A stretch of DNA of 36,613 nucleotides from an uncultured Bacteroidales bacterium (GTDB lineage Bacteria > Bacteroidota > Bacteroidia > Bacteroidales > Bacteroidaceae): contig CALFTK010000038.1 of assembly GCA_937916465.1 (NCBI GenBank), positions 1 through 36,613 on the forward strand, in the 5' to 3' direction. How positions within the stretch are numbered: position 1 is the stretch's first letter; each line of letters begins with the position of its first letter. The translations under genes and the position numbers were made by a program. Below the pieces are notes generated by a model, which was not told the DNA's origin, searched no databases, and saw only the letters and a list, made by a program, of their open reading frames with translations. Below are positions 1-6,534 of this stretch, in pieces.

Positions 1-2
1 AG

Positions 3-290
3 CCGGATGGTAACTGGGTGGGAATGGATATGAAACGGGCCGTAAGGATAAGTGCAGTCAGCGTATCGCCCAGAAGCGATGATAACGACATCTGTCCGGG
101 TTGTGAATACGAATTGTTCTGTTGGGATGGTAAAAGATGGAAATCGCTGGGTTACAGGAAGGCTGAAGGTAACACCCTGCACTATGATAATCTGCCCTGC
201 AACTGCTTGCTGTGGCTGAGAAACTACACGCGCGGCACCAATGAACGCCCGTTCATAATAAACCAAAACAGAGAGATAGTATGGTGGTAA
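3..290 (+). CDS. C-terminal fragment of a probable transglutaminase-like protein
   Basis: The reading frame is open to the left edge, so this is the last 95 or so residues of a longer protein and the true start is outside the window. The frame begins at base 3 with Pro-Asp-Gly-Asn-Trp-Val. The segment reads as a small beta-rich domain: a Cys-Pro-Gly-Cys pair, then YELFCWDGKRWKSLG, then LLWLRNYTRG, and an aromatic end (IVWW). This pattern resembles the C-terminal beta domain of exported Bacteroidales transglutaminase-like proteins, recalled from the family and not verified. The catalytic part is not in the window, so the function is inferred only. No terminator is evident between it and the next gene; a promoter for that next gene lies 55 bases downstream. 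Confidence 0.5.
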   Translation, partial: PDGNWVGMDMKRAVRISAVSVSPRSDDNDICPGCEYELFCWDGKRWKSLGYRKAEGNTLHYDNLPCNCLLWLRNYTRGTNERPFIINQNREIVWW

Positions 291-324
291 CTATATATAA
301 TAACAAATTCAGCGGATAAAGTTT

Positions 325-377
325 ATTGGTTAGAAAATTGTTTTTATATTTGCATCCGTAATTCGGATTTTCAAGCA
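325..377. repeat. 53-bp direct repeat, copy 1 (promoter plus leader)
   Basis: Aligned by eye to 4852-4904 without gaps, 48 of 53 bases agree. The copy includes the -7 motif and the leader start gtaattcggattttcaagca (358-377). Outside these limits the two loci differ. Together the two copies bracket about 4.5 kb that carries four complete genes. Confidence 0.8.
345..352 (+). promoter_or_regulatory. -7 promoter motif of the DUF4143 ATPase gene
   Basis: TATATTTG matches the Bacteroidetes -7 consensus TAnnTTTG. A transcript would start near base 358, giving a leader of about 87 nt that consists almost entirely of the 32-bp tandem repeat at 358-421. The motif sits inside the 53-bp segment (325-377) that recurs at 4852-4904. 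Confidence 0.6.
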
Positions 378-421
378 AAATAAGAGATTGTAATTCGGAT
401 TTTCAAGCATATTTAGAGATT
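358..421. repeat. Two-copy 32-bp tandem repeat in the ATPase leader
   Basis: Units 358-389 and 390-421 share their first 20 bases (gtaattcggattttcaagca) and their last seven (agagatt), with a few differences between. A third copy of the 20-base core, one base changed, is at 4885-4904 before the TPR gene. The array ends 23 bases before the ATPase start codon and would be transcribed. Confidence 0.8.
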
Positions 422-444
422 AACAGTTAATTTGTACACCAATC

Positions 445-1584
445 ATGTATAAACGTATTATAGATATTAAAAATCGTTTGGACGATGCCAATTTCTTGTT
501 AGGAGCACGCCAAACAGGCAAATCAACTCTTTTGAAAGAGTTGTTTCCAGATACTATCTATTACGACCTTCTGAACACCGATATTAGAAAGAGGTTTCAA
601 AAGAATCCCGAACTACTTCGAGAGATGCTTCAGAATAAACCAGCAGGAACATTGGTAATTATTGATGAAATTCCAAAAGTTCCAGAACTGCTTGATGAGG
701 TTCATTGGCTTATGACAAACAAAAACACAAAATTCATTCTCTGTGGGTCAAGTGCAAGAAAATTGAAAAAGCAGTCGTCCAACACTCTTGGAGGAAGAGC
801 CATACCAATGTCCTTTTACCCATTGGTAAGCTCTGAGATTCCCGATTTCGACATTTACAGGGCTATTCAGAACGGAATGATTCCTCGCCATTATATGATA
901 GAAAATGCTACAAGACGCTTAAAGGCATACGTTGATATTTTCATGAAGGAAGAAATAAGAGAAGAGGCTCTCGTTCGGGATATCGTTTCATTCGAACGTT
1001 TTTTGGAGGTTGCAGCTATATGCGATGGCGAGATTCTGAATTATGAGAATATTGCTACCGACTGCGGTGTGTCTGCAAAAACTGTTGCAGCTTATTTCCA
1101 GATACTATACGACACCTTGGTCGGATACGAAATACCTGCATACACCAAACATATTAAGAGAAAATTAGTACAGGCTCCGCGCTTCTACTATTTCGACGTT
1201 GGTATTGTTAACTATCTACTAGGCAGAACAAACCTTAAACGTGGTACCGATGAATTCGGGCATGCCTTTGAACATTTGGTCATTCAAGAGATTATCGCTT
1301 ATTTGGGCTACACCGAATCAACTGAGAAACTTTCCTATTGGCGAACATACACTGGCATAGAAGTAGATGCCATAATTGGTGATGCCCGTATAGCTATTGA
1401 AATCAAATCAACGGATGAGATTCAAACCAAGCATAAAAAGAATCTTAAAGTATTTGCAGAAGAGCACCCTGGCGCAAGAAAAATCATAGTTTCGTTAGAC
1501 AAGATGACACGCGAAACAAATGAAATAGAGATGATTTATGTGCTCGATTTCTTTAAATTGCTTTGGAACGGACAAATAATATAA
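445..1584 (+). CDS. ATP-binding protein of the AAA_14/DUF4143 family
   Basis: A 379-residue protein with an N-terminal P-loop ATPase domain. Walker A is GARQTGKST (residues 20-28) and Walker B is VIIDEI (71-76), followed by a sensor-like FILCGSSAR (97-105). A winged-helix-like stretch around 195-245 is followed by the DUF4143 part, which carries a PD-(D/E)XK-like signature: Asp308, then Glu319-Ile-Lys321. The length is usual for this family, which is abundant and horizontally mobile in Bacteroidetes. Its biological role is not established; a nuclease-like fold in the C-terminus is known for the family, but activity here is inference. The gene is monocistronic by appearance, with its own promoter (345-352) and a strong terminator (1642-1672). 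Confidence 0.88.
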   Translation: MYKRIIDIKNRLDDANFLLGARQTGKSTLLKELFPDTIYYDLLNTDIRKRFQKNPELLREMLQNKPAGTLVIIDEIPKVPELLDEVHWLMTNKNTKFILCGSSARKLKKQSSNTLGGRAIPMSFYPLVSSEIPDFDIYRAIQNGMIPRHYMIENATRRLKAYVDIFMKEEIREEALVRDIVSFERFLEVAAICDGEILNYENIATDCGVSAKTVAAYFQILYDTLVGYEIPAYTKHIKRKLVQAPRFYYFDVGIVNYLLGRTNLKRGTDEFGHAFEHLVIQEIIAYLGYTESTEKLSYWRTYTGIEVDAIIGDARIAIEIKSTDEIQTKHKKNLKVFAEEHPGARKIIVSLDKMTRETNEIEMIYVLDFFKLLWNGQII

Positions 1585-1641
1585 TCATAAAAAAGCACCG
1601 TTGAAAACGGATATTTCACAGATCATCAATAGAATTTTTAG

Positions 1642-1672
1642 GGTGTGACAGCAAATGTCACACCTGTTTTTA
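1642..1672 (+). terminator. Rho-independent terminator after the DUF4143 ATPase gene
   Basis: A perfect 9-bp stem GGTGTGACA / TGTCACACC (1642-1650 with 1656-1664) encloses a 5-base loop and is followed by a T-rich run (tgttttta). It lies 58 bases after the ATPase stop codon and just before the promoter of the next gene, so the two genes are probably separate transcripts. Confidence 0.85.
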
Positions 1673-1677
1673 TGTTT

Positions 1678-1722
1678 TTAAACAGACTATCCATACTTTT
1701 GCTCCCAACAAAAAAACAAACA
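1678..1722. repeat. 45-bp promoter repeat, copy 1
   Basis: This segment aligns with 4088-4131 at about 40 of 45 columns (four substitutions and one gap). It contains a shared catactttt core and the A-rich leader. It precedes the DUF4419 gene, while its partner precedes the 238-residue exported protein. Confidence 0.75.
1694..1701 (+). promoter_or_regulatory. -7 promoter motif of the DUF4419 gene
   Basis: TACTTTTG fits TAnnTTTG exactly. The predicted transcript start is near 1708, giving a leader of about 75 nt that is very A-rich. Confidence 0.6.
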
Positions 1723-1781
1723 GATAACTGTTTAAAAAACGAGATTATTAAATCATATTAACCTAACTTAATTTTTGTGTT

Positions 1782-3155
1782 ATGAGAAGAGTTCTGTTTA
1801 TAATTGCATTGTTAGGCATTGCTATATCAAGCGGTGCAGAAGATGGTGTTACTTTTCAGATAGAGGAACTTTCAAAGCCCGCTGAATTGCTACCAACTGA
1901 AAACTTTCATAGTGTATATAATATGATTCTTGGTGAAGAACGTTCTATAGATATCAGTAAATCTGCAGAACAGTCTGACTACGATAATATTTTGTTTAAC
2001 AGTATTGGCGATACTGATTTAGCCATAACAAGGAGCAATTCATTCTTTAAAGGTATGCGTGAAGCATACGCTAATCATCGCCCAGTAGTGTTTTCTCCGG
2101 ATATTATTTGGACACTTATAAGTCAAGGCTTTGCAAATCACATCAATAATAACAGTAAAAAGTATAAAGATCTGCTTATAAAATCGGATGCAGAAAAGAC
2201 TATTGTTGCAAACATTGGTGCAGATTTAGCAAATACAGACTGGCCAGAAGTAATAAACACGCTGTCATCATCGTCTGCCGATAATATGAAATCAAAATTG
2301 GGACAACTACTTGTATGTGATTTCTCTACCACAACTCAGGTAGAAAAGACAGCTTCTCAAATTATCATGTTGAAGGCAGTAGAATCATATTTTGAATTTG
2401 AAGTTAGATATCTTATCTGTGGAGTCCCGCAAGTTACACTTTTAGGTACACCCGATGACTGGCGTAAGGTGAAAGATAAGACCTTGCAGTTAGAACAATA
2501 TGATTTGAAATGGTGGACAGACCGTCTTATTCCAATACTTGATGAATTCATAGCAGCATCAGAGGGCAATGCTAATGTTGACTTCTGGAAAGATATGGTA
2601 AAAATAAAGAAAGCAGAATTCTGTGGTGACCCTGAATTGATGAATGGATGGTTTATTACGTTCTATCCGTATGATGCAGTTGGTAATAGAATGGATTTTA
2701 ATCAGATAAATGTCTATTCTAAACTCCCGTCAGAAATAACCAAGGTAAGTTTTGATTATAAGGTAGTTGACACAAACAATGAAGTTGCGGAAACCATAGA
2801 AATGGAGTTTTGGGCCGGATTCTTTGGTTGGGAGCAAAACGCATCTGATTACTCAATCAAACCACACATAGGTTGGCTGGTTAAACAAGGTACACAGGCT
2901 GATTTGAATATAGCTGCGTTAAAACGCATGAATAGACCTAATAGTTTTGGTATAGAATTGGTTGTTGATGAAGTTCCGGAAGTTCTGAAAGAGTTTGACC
3001 ATATATATGCGCTTGTGCTAACATTTACCAAAACTTCTGATTTGCCTGATTGGTTACGTGACATTCAGATAGACTATCTTGAACTAAAGGGTAAAGTTTC
3101 TGCCAAGGACAGAGTAAAGGCCCAAACGTGGTTTAAGAACGTAAGAATAAGATAA
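1782..3155 (+). CDS. Exported DUF4419 domain protein
   Basis: A 457-residue protein beginning with a signal peptide (MRRVLFIIALLGIAISSGA). The body matches my memory of the DUF4419 family: HRPVVFSPDIIWTLISQGFA near residue 100, a CDFSTTTQVEK segment, CGVPQVTLLGTPDDW near 215, then a YDLKWWTDRLIPIL segment and the GWFITFYPYD motif near 290. Family function is unknown; members occur in bacteria and fungi. Residues 305-457 form a further beta-rich region ending in an Arg/Lys-rich tail. The predicted place is periplasm or cell surface. It has its own promoter and no clear terminator. The flanking exported genes suggest an envelope role, but that is only context. Confidence 0.85.
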   Translation: MRRVLFIIALLGIAISSGAEDGVTFQIEELSKPAELLPTENFHSVYNMILGEERSIDISKSAEQSDYDNILFNSIGDTDLAITRSNSFFKGMREAYANHRPVVFSPDIIWTLISQGFANHINNNSKKYKDLLIKSDAEKTIVANIGADLANTDWPEVINTLSSSSADNMKSKLGQLLVCDFSTTTQVEKTASQIIMLKAVESYFEFEVRYLICGVPQVTLLGTPDDWRKVKDKTLQLEQYDLKWWTDRLIPILDEFIAASEGNANVDFWKDMVKIKKAEFCGDPELMNGWFITFYPYDAVGNRMDFNQINVYSKLPSEITKVSFDYKVVDTNNEVAETIEMEFWAGFFGWEQNASDYSIKPHIGWLVKQGTQADLNIAALKRMNRPNSFGIELVVDEVPEVLKEFDHIYALVLTFTKTSDLPDWLRDIQIDYLELKGKVSAKDRVKAQTWFKNVRIR

Positions 3156-3192
3156 AATATTCTTTTCTGATATAATATTCTAACAGATTACT

Positions 3193-3200
3193 TATATTTG
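3193..3200 (+). promoter_or_regulatory. -7 promoter motif of the lipoprotein gene
   Basis: TATATTTG matches TAnnTTTG. The start of transcription would be near 3207, with a leader of about 65 nt before the ATG at 3272. Confidence 0.5.
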
Positions 3201-3271
3201 ACATTAGTAAATATTTATGAGCGAATGAATAGAGAATAATTATCGAAATGTTTTTTTAATGTATTTTAATC

Positions 3272-4054
3272 ATGCGTAAACCGATTTACATATTATTAGT
3301 TGTACTTATCTGTAGCAGTTGTTCATTTAATTATGAAAATGAGCAATATTCCTATTATTTGACTAATTTGAAGAATTACGGTCAGATATCGTTGTCAGTC
3401 CCCCATAAGCATGTGGAATATGATGATGCTTCGAAATCTGATATATTTATGTTCGGTCCTATGTTGCCGGAATTCAGAACCAGCCCTATTTTTGAAACAG
3501 GTCCGGTGCTGAACCTAACAAAAGATTGCAGCGTGGTGCTAATGAATGTTTCTAATAATAATCCACTTAAGCCAAGGAGTTTAAATCTATATTCGCCGTA
3601 TGTTTTACCAACAGCCGATGGTTGGATGTTATGTAATTGTAAAGTTCCCTGGGCTAATTGGTATATCACCAATACAGGTGGCATAATTTTGTCGGAAGCA
3701 GAAAAACAAAAAAACAGTGGTTTTAAAGAGCTAACGGAACAAGAACGTGCAGAACTGCAGGAGCAGGTATCTGAATTAAGGAACAAATATGAATATTCTA
3801 TAGAGAATTCAGAACTCAATGAGCTGACAGGTTGCGATAAAATTTTTGTTGTGAACATTCCCAACGTAGATTTAATAAGTTGTACTAACGAAACTGTAGA
3901 AACAGAAATTATAGATAATAGCAAACAGTGTTATGCTGTTGAGTTTTACAAAACTTCCAGTGCGGTAGGCTTAAAAACCCTATTTTTTATCAAGGGTAAT
4001 AAAAGTATAGATGATTATGTAAAGCTATTTGGCAAATATGTAAAATTTGAGTAA
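3272..4054 (+). CDS. Lipoprotein of unknown function
   Basis: A 260-residue protein with a lipoprotein signal peptide: a charged start (MRK), a hydrophobic core, and a lipobox ending at Cys17 (C-S-S-C). I do not recognise the mature domain. It has a Cys-Lys-Val-Pro-Trp-Ala-Asn-Trp stretch around residue 123, a charged helical segment at about 143-175 (EAEKQKNSG through LRNKYEY), and a C-terminal half ending FFIKGNKSIDDYVKLFGKYV. It is probably anchored in the inner leaflet of the outer membrane or exposed on the surface. It lies between the DUF4419 gene and the small exported protein on the same strand, each with its own promoter motif. A long minus-strand open frame lies across it but has no recognisable content. 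Confidence 0.75.
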   Translation: MRKPIYILLVVLICSSCSFNYENEQYSYYLTNLKNYGQISLSVPHKHVEYDDASKSDIFMFGPMLPEFRTSPIFETGPVLNLTKDCSVVLMNVSNNNPLKPRSLNLYSPYVLPTADGWMLCNCKVPWANWYITNTGGIILSEAEKQKNSGFKELTEQERAELQEQVSELRNKYEYSIENSELNELTGCDKIFVVNIPNVDLISCTNETVETEIIDNSKQCYAVEFYKTSSAVGLKTLFFIKGNKSIDDYVKLFGKYVKFE

Positions 4055-4087
4055 AACTTATGAAAGCATTGTCGTGAAGACAACATA

Positions 4088-4131
4088 TTAAACAGACAAT
4101 CCATACTTTTACTCCAAATAAAAAACAAACA
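4088..4131. repeat. 45-bp promoter repeat, copy 2
   Basis: Partner of 1678-1722, with four substitutions and one single-base gap by eye. This copy ends five bases before the ATG of the 238-residue protein. Confidence 0.75.
4104..4111 (+). promoter_or_regulatory. -7 promoter-like motif of the 238-residue protein gene
   Basis: TACTTTTA differs from TAnnTTTG only in the last base. It is the exact counterpart of TACTTTTG at 1694-1701 in the other copy of the 45-bp repeat, so the G-to-A change may weaken this promoter relative to its partner. The leader would be short, about 18 nt. Confidence 0.5.
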
Positions 4132-4135
4132 AACT

Positions 4136-4852
4136 ATGAAAAAGAAAGTTTTTAAAACAATGTGGCTATCATTAATTACAATTATTGCGTTAGTAGGTAA
4201 TCCAACTGATGCAAAAGCACAAACTGATTTGTCTGATAATAAAACAGGTATTCAGAGTAATACGGTTTATCATTATGATGAAAAATCAGGAACATATATG
4301 GATTTAAACCGTAATCTTGATGAGATTCCCATAATGCTTATATATGATTCTACTGTTATTGAATTGGACAATGAATTAAATTCAGATATAGACATAAATA
4401 AGACAAACTTTTCCCGAAAAGAGTTGGCTTCTATTTTAGGAGTTAAACCTAATCAGGTTAAGGTATATAAAGTGCGAAAAGGAAATAATGCTATTTCAAT
4501 TTTTGGCTATAGGGCTTTTAATGGTTCTATTGAAGTATTAAGCCCAAAAAAGTATAGACAACTAAAGAAAGAGAGCAAACTAACATCAGTTCTGGATGGA
4601 TATAATGTTTTTGGAAATAAAGGATCAAAAAAATATATCAAGTTAAATAATTACGATTTTGGTAGCTTTTCAAAAAAAGAGATGAAACTTTATAACGAAG
4701 CAAACAGTAGAGTTCAATATGAAATGGGTGATGGGTATATATATATAACAACGAAATCAGCGGATGAAATTAACATCTCACCGGAATTGTTTGATTTGAT
4801 TAAAAAACGTACTGAAGATTACAATAAAGATCTAGGTGGAAGTATAAATTGA
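4136..4852 (+). CDS. Exported protein with a possible TonB-receptor plug-like segment
   Basis: A 238-residue protein with a signal peptide ending near AKA-Q (residues 27-30). The mature part is not a family I recognise with confidence. Residues about 64-145 follow the order seen in the plug region of TonB-dependent receptors: a 'P-x-x-x-I-D/Y-D-S' strand, then IL-x-x-KPNQVKVYKVRKG, then AISIFGYRAFNGSIEV. This resembles the plug pattern 'I-x-V-L-K-x-x-S-A-x-x-I-Y-G-x-R-x-x-N-G-V-I'. Here it stands alone, with no beta-barrel downstream. A second short block near residue 200 (GYIYITTK) is plug-like too. The resemblance is by eye and could be coincidental. The gene ends exactly where the 53-bp repeat copy 2 begins. 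Confidence 0.7.
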   Translation: MKKKVFKTMWLSLITIIALVGNPTDAKAQTDLSDNKTGIQSNTVYHYDEKSGTYMDLNRNLDEIPIMLIYDSTVIELDNELNSDIDINKTNFSRKELASILGVKPNQVKVYKVRKGNNAISIFGYRAFNGSIEVLSPKKYRQLKKESKLTSVLDGYNVFGNKGSKKYIKLNNYDFGSFSKKEMKLYNEANSRVQYEMGDGYIYITTKSADEINISPELFDLIKKRTEDYNKDLGGSIN

Positions 4853-4904
4853 TTGGTTAGAAATTTGTTTTTAGATTTGTATCAGTAATTCGGATTTTCA
4901 AACA
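4852..4904. repeat. 53-bp direct repeat, copy 2 (promoter plus leader)
   Basis: Matches 325-377 at 48 of 53 ungapped positions. Its first base overlaps the last base of the upstream stop codon. It supplies the promoter and most of the leader of the TPR gene, and carries a single copy of the 20-base core that is doubled in the ATPase leader. Confidence 0.8.
4872..4879 (+). promoter_or_regulatory. -7 promoter motif of the TPR regulator gene
   Basis: TAGATTTG fits TAnnTTTG and aligns with the motif at 345-352 in the other 53-bp copy. The transcript would begin at the gtaattcgg core (4885), about 29 nt before the GTG start. Confidence 0.6.
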
Positions 4905-4913
4905 TATTCAAAG

Positions 4914-6527
4914 GTGAAGATTTACAAGATAACAACATATATAATTCTACTATTTACACTTCTGTCAATAACAGGTTGTGGTGGCAGAAGTGAGTACCGC
5001 AGATTGGTGGCACTGGAAAAGGTTTTGGAAAAGAATCCGGATTCTGTGCGCAGTGTGCTATGCGCAATGCCCACTCCTGAAAAAGAGCGTAACAAAGCGT
5101 TATATACCGTACTAAAAACACAGGCATACTATAAATGCTATGAACCCGTAACAGATTTTGATAGTGTAATGCTTGAAGCCACTGCATACTATGAAACAAA
5201 AAAGAAGAATTATTATGCTGCACTTGCTTATTACACTTTAGGATGTGTATATAAAGAGACCAAAAATAGTGTTGAAGCCATAGATGCTTACCTAAAAGCA
5301 AAAGAACGTTTTCCCGATACAATAATTAATTACTATGCAAAAGCAGAAAGAGAACTTGGCATACTGTTTTTGGATTTATCAATGTTGGATGAAGCAAAAG
5401 AAGAACTATATTATGGTTACAAAAATGCCGTTCAAATGGGCGAAAACAGACTGATAGGTGATTTTAAATACTATACAGCTACTTACAATATGTACTGCGG
5501 TTATTATAATACCGCCGACACATTATTTACCGAATTATTAGCTAATAATGATTGGCAAAAAGATGCATATTTCCAAAAAGCAAAGATTAGTAATTACCAT
5601 AAAAACAGTTTTAAACAAGCTCTATACTACATAAACAAAGAGATTGAATTATCGGGAAAAAATCTCTTTGCATCAAGTATCTGTCTGAAAGGCGATATTT
5701 ATATGTATAACGAAAATTACGATTCTGCATTGTACCATTACAATAAGGTACTGGAATGTAAAAATATAAGCCTTCCGACACATTGTAATACTTATTACCA
5801 ACTATCACACATAGAAAAGATTAAGGGCAATATGGAACAATATTTTGCCTATAAAGAGCAATATCTGGATTTGAAAGACTCTATTATAGAGATGAGAAAC
5901 AACAAACGCATAGACAATATAATTCTACGCCATAAAGCAGAATTGGCCGACCTGGAATATAAAAACAGAACAACCACAATGATTATTATTGTTTCTGCAA
6001 TTCTCTGTTTTATTGCATTGTCTGTTTTTATTGCATATATGTTTGCAAAGAATTGGAAGAGAAAGCAACAGATAAGAATAAACAGAGAAATTGAAAAGAT
6101 TTCTGATGTAATGAACCGTCTGAGACTGAATAACGCAGAATATAATGGAAATAATTTGAGTGATATTGTAAACAGCTATAATAGTATTTTGGAACAGTGT
6201 ACCAAACATTTTAAAGAGTCTAAAGCATATAATACACTGACTGAGAATATTTCCAATGAAACTGTTATTATTAAGAACAGGGATTTGATATCGGATTCAA
6301 TAATGGAGTGTTACAGTTCCATAATTATGAATATGATTGCCGATTTTCAGGGGATAAATCAAACAGAAATTATTACCTGTATTCTGTTCTATTTGGAAAT
6401 ACCAAACGGTACTATTGCTATGCTTGATGGAATATCAAAAGATGCTGTAAGACAACGCAAAAGCAGGATATTGAAGAAATATCCACCGGAACTACTACAA
6501 ATATTCATTAAGACTACTGCAGAATAG
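4914..6527 (+). CDS. TPR lipoprotein with one membrane span and a C-terminal HTH-like domain
   Basis: A 537-residue protein that starts with GTG. This start is supported because it gives a complete lipoprotein signal (MKIYKITTYIILLFTLLSITGC, lipobox Cys22); the next in-frame Met lies well inside the TPR region. Tetratricopeptide-like helical repeats run from about residue 85 to 320 (AALAYYTLGCVYKETKN, ALYYINKEIELSGKN, ALYHYNKVLECKN). A coiled segment precedes one transmembrane helix at about 354-377, followed by a basic stop-transfer (KNWKRKQQ). The cytoplasmic end (about 470-537) contains a helix-turn-helix-like block, IAMLDGISKDAVRQRKSRILKKY. This is the layout of Bacteroidetes membrane-tethered TPR regulators, which lack a histidine kinase. 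It converges on mutS with a 7-base gap. Confidence 0.78.
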   Translation: MKIYKITTYIILLFTLLSITGCGGRSEYRRLVALEKVLEKNPDSVRSVLCAMPTPEKERNKALYTVLKTQAYYKCYEPVTDFDSVMLEATAYYETKKKNYYAALAYYTLGCVYKETKNSVEAIDAYLKAKERFPDTIINYYAKAERELGILFLDLSMLDEAKEELYYGYKNAVQMGENRLIGDFKYYTATYNMYCGYYNTADTLFTELLANNDWQKDAYFQKAKISNYHKNSFKQALYYINKEIELSGKNLFASSICLKGDIYMYNENYDSALYHYNKVLECKNISLPTHCNTYYQLSHIEKIKGNMEQYFAYKEQYLDLKDSIIEMRNNKRIDNIILRHKAELADLEYKNRTTTMIIIVSAILCFIALSVFIAYMFAKNWKRKQQIRINREIEKISDVMNRLRLNNAEYNGNNLSDIVNSYNSILEQCTKHFKESKAYNTLTENISNETVIIKNRDLISDSIMECYSSIIMNMIADFQGINQTEIITCILFYLEIPNGTIAMLDGISKDAVRQRKSRILKKYPPELLQIFIKTTAE

Positions 6528-6534
6528 AGCAGTG

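Noticed and set aside
358..421. CRISPR array
   Set aside because: Two direct units with no spacers between them, and no cas gene in the window.
3382..3924. A 180-codon open frame on the minus strand across the lipoprotein gene
   Set aside because: The plus-strand frame has a lipobox and a promoter motif; the minus-strand product is Ser-rich with no recognisable domain or promoter.
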